Below, piece by piece: positions 8,133-17,750 of a stretch of DNA of 64,000 bases (position 1 is its first letter; every line of letters begins with the position of its first letter). The stretch covers positions 1,623,501 through 1,687,500 of the forward strand of contig JAUISW010000001.1 of assembly GCA_030434875.1 (NCBI GenBank), written 5' to 3'. The translations under genes were made by a program, and so were the position numbers. The notes under the pieces were generated by a model. It saw only the letters and a program-made list of their open reading frames with translations, was not told the origin of the DNA and did no database searches. This DNA is from Lachnospiraceae bacterium C1.1 (GTDB lineage Bacteria; Bacillota; Clostridia; Lachnospirales; Lachnospiraceae).

Positions 8133-9818
8133 TTATCCCTGCATTACTAATACTTCCTTCCCGCTGAAAGCAAATCCGTACTTAAATATCCTCTCCGACG
8201 CGACACCTGCTGTCAGGAGTTCTTCATCATAGTGCCTCTCCTCTATCTGTTTCAGCGCGGATTTTGCCGTATCTTCCAGGCTCTTTTCATCATCGAGGGC
8301 ATCAAGCACCTTAAACTCCATTATGATCCCGATATCCTTTTTTACGTCTTTTGGCTTCAGCATCACATCATATCGTCCATAACCGCTCTCACGGTTTGAT
8401 TCAAGGATGTAATCGTCACCCAGCCCGACCATAAGTCCAAGCACGAGTCCATGATAGAATCTCTCCGGCTCTGCCTCCGAACCGGTTCTGCCTCCGTCAA
8501 AATAGCTGCAGGTTTTTAAGAGAAACTTATTCAGGAATTTATTCATTCCCCTGACTTCGCATCTAAGCAGGGCTTTTACAAACTCATTATAAAGGGTACT
8601 TCCATTCCCCCTGAACCAGCCCATGACCATTATGTTGAATATCCTTCTGATCTCATAGTTGGTCAGTCTGAGTTCGTATTCAGTCCCGCCGTACACATCC
8701 TTTTTACTGACAATCTTTAAATATCCCGTTGCCTGTAGGAGACTCCATACTGCAACCTCATTATCCTGCATCTCGCCGTATACCAGCTGTTCATCTATCG
8801 GCGTTGTTATGCTCTCCCTTCTGAGGAGCTTTTCAAAGCTCTCCTTTATCTCAGAGTCGCCCTCCCTTACAAGCTTTGATATCAGGGAATTTGAGCTTGT
8901 ATTCGCCCAATAAGGTTCATATTCCCCTTTTTTCAAAAATGAAATGACAGACCACGGATTGTAAATATCATCTATATCTCCAAACTTAAATCCATCATAC
9001 CATTCCTTTACTTTTTCCTTTTCTGTCGAGTATCCGTATTCATCAAGCGCCTGAAAAACTTCATCCTCCGTAAATCCAAAGCTTTCAGCGTACTCCCTTG
9101 ATGATGTAGTTACAACATTAATATTATTCAAGTCAGAAAAGAGCGACTCCCGGCTGACACGTGTGATTCCCGCGAGCAGTGCCTTCTGCATGTACGGATT
9201 AGTTTTCAATGTTCCATTGAACATATTTCTCATGAACTCTACTATTTTATCCCAATAGCCGTTTACGTATGCTTCCTGCATCGGAGTGTCGTATTCGTCA
9301 ATAAGTATTATGACCTTTTTCCCATAGTAATCACTTAACCACTTGCAGAAATATTTGATACTGTCGGAAGCAACCCCGGGATTCATATCCAATGAAATTT
9401 TTCTCCAGAATTCCAAATCTGTTTCTTCAAGATTATCCTTTATTGAAACAAATTTTGATAACAGCAGATTGATTATCCTATTGAATTTATACATCGCATC
9501 CTGATATGTCGATGACTTTATGTCCGCAAATGATATAAACAGCACCGGCCATTTTCCGCATTCCTGCATCATCGCGGAATCCTTTGAGACTTCTAGTCCA
9601 TTAAAAAGCTCCCGGCTGTTTTCCTGCCTTATGGAAAAAAACTTCTCAACCGTGCTCAACATCAGAGTCTTACCAAAACGGCGCGGACGGGTTATCAGTG
9701 TCACTCCGTCATTTTCCTTCCACCATTCCGATATAAACTTTGTCTTATCTATATAAAAATTCCTGCTCTTTATAGTGTCTTCAAAATCCTGTATCCCAAG
9801 TCCTACGGTTTTCCTCAT
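8133..9818 (-). CDS. AAA-ATPase-like / PD-(D/E)XK nuclease family protein
   Basis: 561 residues. Residues 43-52 hold a Walker A variant (TRPRRFGKTL) and about 168-180 the Walker B (VIILIDEYDTPM). The C-terminal part has a PD-(D/E)XK-like core, GRYDVML followed by IGIIMEFKV, where D and ExK are the candidate catalytic residues. This two-domain layout (AAA-ATPase-like plus DUF1703-type nuclease) is very common in Bacteroidales and Lachnospiraceae and often multicopy. Its function is not established; defence or mobile-element roles have been suggested. Cytosolic, no signal peptide. It lies 28 bp after an Rpn-like nuclease fragment on the same strand. AGGGAGA lies upstream of the start. Confidence 0.8.
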   Translation of the reverse strand: MRKTVGLGIQDFEDTIKSRNFYIDKTKFISEWWKENDGVTLITRPRRFGKTLMLSTVEKFFSIRQENSRELFNGLEVSKDSAMMQECGKWPVLFISFADIKSSTYQDAMYKFNRIINLLLSKFVSIKDNLEETDLEFWRKISLDMNPGVASDSIKYFCKWLSDYYGKKVIILIDEYDTPMQEAYVNGYWDKIVEFMRNMFNGTLKTNPYMQKALLAGITRVSRESLFSDLNNINVVTTSSREYAESFGFTEDEVFQALDEYGYSTEKEKVKEWYDGFKFGDIDDIYNPWSVISFLKKGEYEPYWANTSSNSLISKLVREGDSEIKESFEKLLRRESITTPIDEQLVYGEMQDNEVAVWSLLQATGYLKIVSKKDVYGGTEYELRLTNYEIRRIFNIMVMGWFRGNGSTLYNEFVKALLRCEVRGMNKFLNKFLLKTCSYFDGGRTGSEAEPERFYHGLVLGLMVGLGDDYILESNRESGYGRYDVMLKPKDVKKDIGIIMEFKVLDALDDEKSLEDTAKSALKQIEERHYDEELLTAGVASERIFKYGFAFSGKEVLVMQG

Positions 9819-9846
9819 TACAGCCCGTCTCCCTGCCTATTATGCA

Positions 9847-10623
9847 TTACTTCTTATCTGCTTCCTTAAACAGCTTATCAATCATATCATCATCATACGA
9901 ATAACTATCCTTAAGATCCTGCCGTATATCATCATCTGAAGCATTGTACTTTCGACTGGTTTTAATCTGTTTTATTGCATTTTCTCGCGATACTTCGGCT
10001 GTTACTTTCGCAGTTACTTCTTCCGTTACTTTAGAAGTTACTTCTTCAGTTACTTCGGCTTTTACTTCTGCTTTTACTTCTGCTTTTACTTCTGCCTTTA
10101 TCTCACGTCTTATACTCATTTCTCTATCCCACTGTTTCATAAGACTCCTCGTGACCTCCGTTTTGGACTTTACCTTTGTGACGATCTCATCCAATACCTT
10201 TATATCATCGTTTTGAGCTGAGCGCTCTCCAGATACTATATATTTTAGCAGTTCCTGAACCTTTTTTCCATACGCCTTGTCTTCAAAATTCGGCTTTCCG
10301 TCTGCATATAGCAAAATAAAGGTTCTTCCATCATTATAATCATAACAGGGATGTGTTGAGAGATGCATTTTAGCTTCATAGTACATGTCGCCAATGAGAA
10401 ATGGATCATAAGATAAAATAACAACAGATATAAAATCCGGCATGTTTTGATAATCTTCACTCGAAGGTAACTCTTTACTGTCCGGTAATGCGGAATAAAA
10501 CCTGAGTCTTCTTGGCAGGCCTGTCCGGTCAGCCTCCCTGTCCTCCATCTCAATGTCATACACCGTTGCAGTGACCTTGTTGTTGAATAACTTTTTGCTG
10601 CATAAAGCGTCTTTTAAATGCAA
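9847..10623 (-). pseudogene. Rpn-like PD-(D/E)XK nuclease, N-terminus lost
   Basis: The readable part begins at a TTG inside a dispersed inverted repeat and has no ribosome binding site. Shortly after, VYDIEM, RRLRFYSALPDS, DYQNMP and FISVVILSYDPF match the second half of the catalytic domain of Rpn-family recombination-promoting nucleases / PD-(D/E)XK transposase-like proteins; the usual first ~80-100 residues with the leading catalytic Asp are absent. The tail has a run of KAEV/TEEV/TAKV repeats likely to form a coiled coil, then a charged C-terminus. I infer that insertion or rearrangement at the 10582-10660 repeat removed the 5' end. Frame is otherwise intact, so a shortened protein could still be made. 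Confidence 0.65.
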
Positions 10624-10660
10624 TCAAAAATTGATTTCAACGCTTAACCTAATGACATTG
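10582..10660. repeat. Dispersed imperfect inverted repeat, copy A
   Basis: Shares GTTAAGCGTTGAAAT and the centre GCATTTAAAA.ACGCTTTATGC with copy C (40622-40685) and a related arrangement with copy B (32101-32195). GTTGAATAACTTTTT and its imperfect complement form the outer stem. It overlaps the truncated 5' end of the Rpn-like gene. Confidence 0.65.
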
Positions 10661-10673
10661 GTTAGTGGACTGT

Positions 10674-10704
10674 AATAATACCCCCCACTAAGATACAGCC
10701 TTAG
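10674..10704 (-). terminator. Terminator of paralogue 2, split by IS3 copy 1
   Basis: One arm (10674-10692, ACCCCCCACTAAG core) and the first five bases of the other (10700-10704) are here; the rest of the second arm continues at 12252-12265 after the insertion sequence. Rejoined, the arms are perfect over 19 bp around a 7-nt loop, directly after the paralogue 2 stop codon. Confidence 0.7.
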
Positions 10705-10766
10705 TGAGATGACCCCAAAAAGTTAGACTTTTTAAGCGTAGCAGTGTTTTGGCTGCTACGCTGTTT

Positions 10767-11585
10767 TTATGCAGCCAAGAGTTTAAGCCTGTATTGAACA
10801 GGACTCATCCATCCTAGTTTCTCTTTTATTCTTTGCTCGTTGTAATACTTTATATATCTTTCTATTTCGGATTTCAATTCTTCGTAACTATAATAAACTA
10901 CACCGTAATAGATTTCTTGTTTAAGCAGACCAAAGAAGTTTTCCATTACTGAATTGTCTAGGCAGTTACCTTTTCTAGACATGCTTTGAAAGATGCGCTC
11001 TTGTTTCAACCTATGTGAATATGCCTTCATCTGATAAGCCCATCCCTGATCTGAATGGAAGGTTCTACGATAAGGACAGTCTGATGTAATTTCTATTGCT
11101 TGTTCAAGTGCATCCATTACATTCTTCGCGGATGGATGCTTATCTATTCCAAAGCTTAATATTTCTCCATTGCACATATCCATAAAAGGATCCAAATAAA
11201 GTTTGTGCATGGTCATGTGTCCTTTTGCATCTACTTCGTAGTACTTTAGCTCCGTTGTGTCAGTTGTTATCTTCTGGTGTGGTATATGTGTATTAAACCT
11301 TCTCTTAATCCTGTTAGGAGCAATAGTTCCGACTTTCCCTTTATAAGAACTATATTTTCTGCTCTTACGAGTAAAGGATGTCACCTGGAGTCCTAGCTTC
11401 TGCATAATTCGCTGAACTTTTTTCTTGTTGACTGTATATCCTTGGTTACGTAATTCACCTACCACTCTACGATAGCCATAGTCCTTGTTGTTCTCACGTA
11501 TAGCAAGAATCGTTTCTTCTAGTACTTTATCCGGGTTTTCTCGATTTAATCTTTTTTGCCAGTACATAAAAGTTGCTTTAGGCAT
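10767..11585 (-). CDS. IS3-family transposase OrfB
   Basis: 272 residues, the DDE integrase-like part of an IS150-type transposase: KITTDTTELKYYE (first Asp), FHSDQGWAYQ (second Asp) and NCLDNSVMENFFGLLKQE (Glu). It begins with an HTH_21-like KDYGYRRVVGELRNQG. In the family it is made as an OrfAB fusion by -1 frameshifting. The frame is open upstream of the ATG back to an A-run shared with orfA, so the fusion is possible here. Differs from the copy at 37284-38102 at only a few residues (for example ILAIREN versus ILSIREN). Confidence 0.93.
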   Translation of the reverse strand: MPKATFMYWQKRLNRENPDKVLEETILAIRENNKDYGYRRVVGELRNQGYTVNKKKVQRIMQKLGLQVTSFTRKSRKYSSYKGKVGTIAPNRIKRRFNTHIPHQKITTDTTELKYYEVDAKGHMTMHKLYLDPFMDMCNGEILSFGIDKHPSAKNVMDALEQAIEITSDCPYRRTFHSDQGWAYQMKAYSHRLKQERIFQSMSRKGNCLDNSVMENFFGLLKQEIYYGVVYYSYEELKSEIERYIKYYNEQRIKEKLGWMSPVQYRLKLLAA

Positions 11586-11608
11586 ACCCGTATATGAGAG
11601 AAGGTCTT

Positions 11609-12193
11609 TTAGTTTGAACTGTCTTCGGAGACTGTTGATGATTCGCGCCGTTCTCTCATTTTTGCTTCGTCCTCTAAACGCAGCCTCCTCAGTTCTTTTA
11701 AAAAGGCATTCTCTATCCTTAACTTAAGGAGTTCATCCTCAAGTTCTTTTACATGTTCAGCACTAGTATCAATACTGTGATCTTCATACTCATCTGAATT
11801 AGGTTTTTTTGTTATTTTATCCAATGATTTTTTGTGACCTTTCTTATGTGGTCTCAATGCATCAGGCCCAGCAATTCGGAATCGATTGACCCATGCAGCA
11901 ATAACGGAAGGATTATTTATTCCTTCTTGAATTGCCAATTCCTGATACGAGAGCTCACTTGATAAATACAACTCTACAACATTTAATTTCTTTTTAAAAG
12001 AATACACTTCTTTTTTCCTTGAACGTAATAGACCACTATCTCCAAAAGCTTTATAATTTGAAACCCACTGACGAATTAATTTTTTATCAGATACATTGTA
12101 TTTGCTTTCAAGATATCTATATCCTCCTTCGCCGTTAAGATAATCACTAACAACTTGTTTTTTGAATTCAAAACTATATTTTTGTCTTCCCAT
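11609..12193 (-). CDS. IS3-family transposase OrfA
   Basis: 194 residues with two helix-turn-helix segments (YLNGEGGYRYLESKYNVS; YLSSELSYQELAIQEGIN) and a C-terminal leucine-rich coiled coil (VKELEDELLKLRIENAFL) used for multimerisation. It binds the element ends. Near its 3' end the A5 run at 11659-11663 (plus-strand T run) is in a context where a -1 slip leads into the orfB frame, the expected place for programmed frameshifting. No close ribosome binding site is needed beyond the AGGTCG ahead of the ATG. Almost identical to 36676-37260; one difference is RRESS versus RLESS. Confidence 0.92.
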   Translation of the reverse strand: MGRQKYSFEFKKQVVSDYLNGEGGYRYLESKYNVSDKKLIRQWVSNYKAFGDSGLLRSRKKEVYSFKKKLNVVELYLSSELSYQELAIQEGINNPSVIAAWVNRFRIAGPDALRPHKKGHKKSLDKITKKPNSDEYEDHSIDTSAEHVKELEDELLKLRIENAFLKELRRLRLEDEAKMRERRESSTVSEDSSN

Positions 12194-12266
12194 AAAAAAC
12201 GACCTCCAAAAGTTAGATGTTTAGGTCTAACTTTTGGGGGTCGGTTCATAGTGGGGGGTATTATTC

Positions 12267-15200
12267 TTACTTTTTCGACACTATTTTGTACTTATAGATT
12301 TTACGGGTTCCGAACTTGCTGTCAACTGCGTCGGCTCCGAATACGGCATAGATTTTTGCCTTTCCTCTGCCTTTGATTGTCACTTCTCCAGTCTCCTGGT
12401 CTACCGCTGCCACTGACGGCTTCGAGGAATACCATTTAGGGCTTATTGAGGTATTTCCGAGAAATTCATTTGCGCTGCGGGTCTTCCAGCTGTCTGAGTT
12501 TCCGGCTGTAACTCCGGTCACTACGAGTTTTTTCTGCTTTATGACCGGCTTCTCGATAACCAGCGTGCAGCTGTCTATTGTCGCGCCTGTCTTTTTGTTC
12601 TTTGCCGTTATCGTGACAGTTCCGGCCTGCTTCCGGATCTTTATCACACCCTTGCGGCTTACCTTTGCAAGCTTTTTGTCTGACGTGGTGTATTTTATCT
12701 TTACACCGGACGGCAGGCTCATGAGCTTTGTTGCATCCACCCTCTGCCTTGTCACATATCCGGCTGCTGTAGATGCACTGCTGCTGTCAGACGATTCCTT
12801 TACCGGATCTGTATAGTAAAGTGCGTAAGTCGAACATCCTGTGATATCGAATGTCAGCTGTTTTCCGTCGTCACTTTTAACTGTTTCTATAAATTCTGTA
12901 TCAGTTGTATCACCATCAACATGTTCACAGCCTACATAGAACATTCTATTTTCAGACTGTAATTCTTCAGGAACATTCATTGTAATCTCTAAAGGATTCT
13001 CTTCAAACCTTTTGGTTATCTTTTCAGCCTCATCATCTTCTATCTTCTTGAAGAGTGAAATATCAAAGATCATGCCAAACGCTGCATCTGGCTTATTTTC
13101 TCTGACTTTTTCGCCTATATTTGTCTGTTCCTGCTGTGCATCATTACCGGAAACTTCGAGATATATAAGGCAGTTCTCACCCTTTCTTACTCTGCTAAGC
13201 TCAGCTTCGCTCATTACAGCTTTTGCAAAGTCTAAGGTGATATTTTCAATTTTACCTACAGGTACATCTTCCCTAACTCTGGTCTCAGCTTTTACAATTC
13301 CTGTACCGTTATCTATAGTCTGCCTTAACTGCTCTTTTGTTTCTGTCACCTTATCACTATCATTTGTTTTGGCATAGATTCTATCTAAAATCTCTTCAGA
13401 TCCTTTTTTTCGTATCTGAATCGTATATCCATGACCTGATTCAAGGCCTTCAAATTTACCACTATCCTGCCAATCAATACCATTATTTATACTAAATTCA
13501 AATCCGTCTATAGTTTCAACGGTAATGGAATTTTTAGTTATTTCCAAAAGCTTCGGAATCTCATCGCCATCATCATCATCGTCATCATCTTCTTCATTAT
13601 CAGCTATCTCTACTTTAACGTTTCCTACTTTTGAATCACCGTAACCTTCGTTGCCAACAGCCTTATACCATACATAATATGTTCCTGCGTTTGTTTTAGA
13701 AGGAATATCTGTTGAATAAGCCGAGGATTCAGGTTCTTTATCTGTTTCCGTTACTGCATAATAAAGCGTTCCATTTTCAGCCTCACCTGCTTCTACAAGT
13801 TTCTGTGCAGAACCATTATATATTAAACCAGTTATTGCCTTAGGTGTTTTCTTGACAGAAGCACTTTCCTGCTTCGCTGCTATAGTCACCTCGACAGGTT
13901 TTGCTTCACTGTCAGAATGGTTTTCATCCCCAAAAACTTTATACCAGACATAGTAAGTTCCGACGTCAGTGGCTGTAGGAATGGATGTGGAATAAGAGAG
14001 GTACTGCATCGTGCCGCCGAGGGCATACTTCATAGTGCCGCCTGTTGCTGTTCCTGCTGTAACAAGCTCTTGCGCGGAACCGGTGTAGACAAGACCAGAT
14101 ACCGGTTTCGGAGCGGTTGTCACGCTTGCAGCCGGTTTTGTGTAAGGGAACAATATTTTTTTGTAAGAAGTCACATTCGCACCACTTGTATTTACGGAAA
14201 TTTCTGTTCCATCATCTGTGCCTTCGACTGTCTTCCAACCCATACCTGCGACACTATTCTTAACATTACGATTTGATGCACTCGTCTTGCCCACTACTGT
14301 TAAAGAAGTAATGTCTGAGCCAATTGTTATAGAGCCTGTGCTACCCAAACATAAACCATAAGCTGTACCACTACTGCTTGTTCCAGTCGCCTTCACGGTT
14401 CCTCCGGTAATGCTAATACCATCACTACCACCATCATATATTGCAGAACCGGTACCGTCAGTGGAGTTTGTTGCTTCAGCAGTAACTGTACCACCTGTAA
14501 TATTGACACCATACATAGTTTGAATTCCATAATTGGCTCCAGTAGCCTCTACATTTCCATCCTTAATAGTAAATCCACTTTTTGCATAAATCCCTGAATT
14601 GGTTCCACTTGCTTTAATTGTTCCGCTATCGATTAGTACACCTCCACTTGTCATACAGATTCCAAATGATGTTCCCTTTGTAGTGAGTGTACCATTGCCT
14701 GATAACTTAAAATTACCCCAATAGGAATAACCGCCATGCATTCCAATACCAATATCACTCCCAGAGATAGTGTTATTCCCTTTTAATACGATATTGAGGT
14801 CAGCCCTGTTGGTATTATTATAATAGATTCCTGCCTCATTATATCCACTTGTAATATTCGCATTATTCAGTGTCAGTGTATTTGTATTTGCGTCATAGCT
14901 CACCTTATTTTCTCCGTCTATATTGTTGGCATTCGCGCTCGTTACCTGCGTTTCTCCAACCCAGAGTGGATACTTAGTGACCGGCTTCAATGAAAACGTC
15001 TTTGTATCAGAATCAAACGTCACCTTGCTAAGGTCAAGCTGTAGAGCGGGACGCAAGCCATATTTCGAAGCAGTACTTTGACCTTCGGTATATTCGAGAT
15101 TTAAAGCGTCATAGTTTACTAGGCCTTCAGCACCGCACACGATATCTGCTTTAGCTTGCTGAGTATTTCCAGTTCGTAACCACCACTCTCCATAGTTGCA

Positions 15201-15689
15201 ATTGCCTCCAGTGAAAGATATCTTCAGAACATTCACTGGAAGCTCATTAGCTTCGTCTTTACTTAAAAGATACAGTTTGCCATTATCAGTATTTACAATC
15301 GCATCTGCTACATCATTAAACTGTTCAGTTACACATGTATCAAGTGTGCTCTTAACATCCGAAGTACTGTAACTATCAGTAAAGTAGTTTTCTTCAAAAT
15401 AAGCCGTGCCAAAAGATGTATCCGCAGCCAGAAGGGTCAGTGTTCCTCCCGTAGAGCTAGAATTGTCCTCTATTATGTACCATGGCTTATTATTGAAATT
15501 AATCTGCAATGATGTAAGGTTATCTCCGCTCTTATCCTTGTTAGCATCTGTGGTTACATCATAGGCAGCATATTCTTTCGTACTTCCCGCATATGCTGTC
15601 AAGCTCATGCCAGGAATCACTCCGACCACCATCGCCATAGTAATCAAAAAACTAATTATCTTCCGCCCTATTTTTCTCTTTGTTTTCAT
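12267..15689 (-). CDS. Secreted DUF6273/beta-helix/Ig-like protein, paralogue 2
   Basis: 1140 residues from the ATG at 15689 (AAAGGAGA 11 bases ahead; the GTG 33 bases upstream is rejected as in paralogue 1). Signal peptide about 1-34. Then an FGF-sulfatase/DUF6273-like module with EWWLRTGN and GLRPALQLDL, followed by a beta-helix of short turns (GTLTTKGTSFGICMTSGG, GTVTAEATNS, GTVKATGTSS), two GTYYVWYK modules, an Asp-rich linker (EEDDDDDDDGDE) and two C-terminal Big-type modules. From the modules to the C-terminus it is close to paralogue 1, with long identical DNA stretches next to diverged ones, suggesting gene conversion. Its terminator is interrupted by an insertion sequence. Likely a surface or released adhesin; not proven. 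Confidence 0.8.
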   Translation of the reverse strand: MKTKRKIGRKIISFLITMAMVVGVIPGMSLTAYAGSTKEYAAYDVTTDANKDKSGDNLTSLQINFNNKPWYIIEDNSSSTGGTLTLLAADTSFGTAYFEENYFTDSYSTSDVKSTLDTCVTEQFNDVADAIVNTDNGKLYLLSKDEANELPVNVLKISFTGGNCNYGEWWLRTGNTQQAKADIVCGAEGLVNYDALNLEYTEGQSTASKYGLRPALQLDLSKVTFDSDTKTFSLKPVTKYPLWVGETQVTSANANNIDGENKVSYDANTNTLTLNNANITSGYNEAGIYYNNTNRADLNIVLKGNNTISGSDIGIGMHGGYSYWGNFKLSGNGTLTTKGTSFGICMTSGGVLIDSGTIKASGTNSGIYAKSGFTIKDGNVEATGANYGIQTMYGVNITGGTVTAEATNSTDGTGSAIYDGGSDGISITGGTVKATGTSSSGTAYGLCLGSTGSITIGSDITSLTVVGKTSASNRNVKNSVAGMGWKTVEGTDDGTEISVNTSGANVTSYKKILFPYTKPAASVTTAPKPVSGLVYTGSAQELVTAGTATGGTMKYALGGTMQYLSYSTSIPTATDVGTYYVWYKVFGDENHSDSEAKPVEVTIAAKQESASVKKTPKAITGLIYNGSAQKLVEAGEAENGTLYYAVTETDKEPESSAYSTDIPSKTNAGTYYVWYKAVGNEGYGDSKVGNVKVEIADNEEDDDDDDDGDEIPKLLEITKNSITVETIDGFEFSINNGIDWQDSGKFEGLESGHGYTIQIRKKGSEEILDRIYAKTNDSDKVTETKEQLRQTIDNGTGIVKAETRVREDVPVGKIENITLDFAKAVMSEAELSRVRKGENCLIYLEVSGNDAQQEQTNIGEKVRENKPDAAFGMIFDISLFKKIEDDEAEKITKRFEENPLEITMNVPEELQSENRMFYVGCEHVDGDTTDTEFIETVKSDDGKQLTFDITGCSTYALYYTDPVKESSDSSSASTAAGYVTRQRVDATKLMSLPSGVKIKYTTSDKKLAKVSRKGVIKIRKQAGTVTITAKNKKTGATIDSCTLVIEKPVIKQKKLVVTGVTAGNSDSWKTRSANEFLGNTSISPKWYSSKPSVAAVDQETGEVTIKGRGKAKIYAVFGADAVDSKFGTRKIYKYKIVSKK

Positions 15690-15724
15690 TCTTTTAAGAA
15701 TCTCCTTTCTTACTTTTTGCACAC

Positions 15725-16177
<453 letters not shown>

Positions 16178-16290
16178 CGTGAACTACCCATCACCTAAAG
16201 GTAATGGGCTTCTAAGAGCCTAACGGCTCTATTTAAGAAGTTTGATATTTAAGTTTCCACCTGAAATATCAGGCAATCCTTATTCTTACG
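16178..16290 (-). ncRNA. Candidate TnpB guide (omega) RNA scaffold
   Basis: The last part of tnpB and the right end of the element fold into consecutive stem-loops (GAGCCGTTAGGCTCTT; CCCATTACC...GGTGATGGG), the place where TnpB-associated guide RNAs are made. The guide would be the ~16-20 nt next to the element, just below 16178. Inference from the known organisation of these elements. Confidence 0.4.
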
Positions 16291-17519
16291 GGCGTGTCCA
16301 CTTCGCCCCTACCGTATAGGACACTAAGATCCACAACGCTACTTTTACGCATAATGTTTAATGCTCCATTTACATCGGCATTAAATGTTTTACCACTCGC
16401 TGTTTTGTAAAGACCACGATATATTCTATTACCGCTAAATTGATATTCTTTTGGGTTATCAGCATTATAGACAGGAATATCATCTTTATCCCAAAATGAG
16501 GATTTAGACGTATAGCTTTCTTCCTGTTTTACAAACACAATACCGTTAAGTTCACAGAGATATTCAAGCTTACTACGCAACTGGCCATATGGAATATTGA
16601 CAAAATTCTGATTGTTTTGTTTACCGATACGACTACCACGCTGAAATGTCTCATTATAGCCAACTACAAGAATTCCTATGTCATTTAAAATGCAGTGATC
16701 TATGATTTTACGAGCAGCTTTATTCATATAATCATTGACTTTGTTATTACGATCACGGGCTATCGCTTTTTGTCTATTAGTAGTCTTTTTCCCGTAATGC
16801 TGTTTATCTTTAATAGACTGTAAGCGAGCGTTTTCCTTGTTGAACCACTGATTGATAGATTTAAGCTTTTTACCGTCAATAATGAAGGACTTGCCATTAC
16901 TTGATACAGCTGTTACGAGATTATTGATTCCTAAATCCAAAGCAAGTGCATTGTTTTTATTAAGATTTCTTTGGGCACATTCAGCTTCGTAAATATACTG
17001 AATTTCAAAGAACCTTGCATTAGCTTTAGGTATAATACGAATCTCTTTGACTTTTTTATCAAGCAGTACAGGTGGTATTGTGATTTCAACAGGTTTATGT
17101 AATTTCTTAAAACTGTTAGAAAATGGAAGTATTAACTTATTTCCATTAAGTCTTACAAAACCTATGACAAGTGTTGTATATCCATCTTTAGGAAGATAAT
17201 GTGGCAATTTGCAATCCTTAAAAGTATATTTACCTTGTTTAGCCAGTTTTAAAAGTCCAAAGAACGATTTGAAAGAACCATCAACTTCTTTAAGGATTTG
17301 TTGTGCCATATTGGAATTTAATGATTTATAGTTAGGACTATTCTTCAATAGGGCATAATTCTTTTCGTATTTAAGAAATTCTCCTTCAGTAAAGTAATAC
17401 TGTCGCACATTGTAAATAGCTTCGTTAGCAAGATTTTTTGCAGTATGACACAATTCTTTTATTGTAAGATACTCTTCCTTAGACAGATGCTTGACTTGTT
17501 GTTTTACAGTAAGATACAT
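16269..17519 (-). CDS. tnpB: TnpB-like RNA-guided nuclease, zinc-ribbon lacking
   Basis: 416 residues from the ATG at 17519, which has AAAGGAG eight bases ahead; the ATG 18 bases upstream would include that site. RuvC motifs are intact: ALDLGINN (Asp), VVGYNE (Glu) and FNADVNGALNI (Asp). In the place of the usual CxxC...CxxC ribbon it has ESYTSKSSFWDKDD and YRGLYKTASGKT with no cysteines, as in one known TnpB subgroup. It would cut DNA guided by an RNA from the element end and help retain the element. Only about three residues differ from the second copy, which suggests recent movement within this genome. Confidence 0.88.
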   Translation of the reverse strand: MYLTVKQQVKHLSKEEYLTIKELCHTAKNLANEAIYNVRQYYFTEGEFLKYEKNYALLKNSPNYKSLNSNMAQQILKEVDGSFKSFFGLLKLAKQGKYTFKDCKLPHYLPKDGYTTLVIGFVRLNGNKLILPFSNSFKKLHKPVEITIPPVLLDKKVKEIRIIPKANARFFEIQYIYEAECAQRNLNKNNALALDLGINNLVTAVSSNGKSFIIDGKKLKSINQWFNKENARLQSIKDKQHYGKKTTNRQKAIARDRNNKVNDYMNKAARKIIDHCILNDIGILVVGYNETFQRGSRIGKQNNQNFVNIPYGQLRSKLEYLCELNGIVFVKQEESYTSKSSFWDKDDIPVYNADNPKEYQFSGNRIYRGLYKTASGKTFNADVNGALNIMRKSSVVDLSVLYGRGEVDTPVRIRIA

Positions 17520-17708
17520 GCAGATTTCTCCTTTCATAGACTCGGAAATAAGATTTCCTGTATGTATATTATATCATATATTTTACTGATTTAATAGCCT
17601 TTCAGTAAAATATAGGCATTCTAAATCTGACGCCATTCATCCCACGACCTAAAAGGTCATGGGTTTTCTGGCTGATGTATTATAAAAAAAAAACAATCAC
17701 AAGAAAAA

Positions 17709-17742
17709 GAAAGGAACATAGCGCATTTGCTACATTCCTTTC
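17709..17742 (-). terminator. Terminator of the GPH transporter gene
   Basis: GAAAGGAATGTAGC pairs with GCTATGTTCCTTTC on the minus strand around a short loop, followed by TTTTTC, just after the stop codon. Confidence 0.85.
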
Positions 17743-17750
17743 TTTTTTTA

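Larger units (their letters stand above)
10705..12248 (-). mobile_element. IS3-family (IS150-like) insertion sequence, copy 1
   Basis: 1544 bp. Ends start TGA on both sides: TGAACCGACCCCC at one and TGAGATGACCCC at the other, with GTTAGAC common to both. A 3-bp direct repeat TAG (10702-10704 and 12249-12251) flanks it. The copy at 36621-38164 has the same length and ends with a different 3-bp repeat, which fixes the boundaries. Encodes OrfA and OrfB. Confidence 0.92.
16178..17686 (-). mobile_element. IS200/IS605-type element with TnpB only, copy 1
   Basis: Boundaries come from comparison with the second copy (44281-45790): both share sequence from CGTGAACTACCC to GTATTATAAA and nothing beyond. 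Each end has a short hairpin (CCCATCACC-TAAA-GGTAATGGG near 16186; CCCACGACC-TAAA-AGGTCATGGG near 17641). No tnpA is present, so movement would need a transposase supplied elsewhere. Confidence 0.85.
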
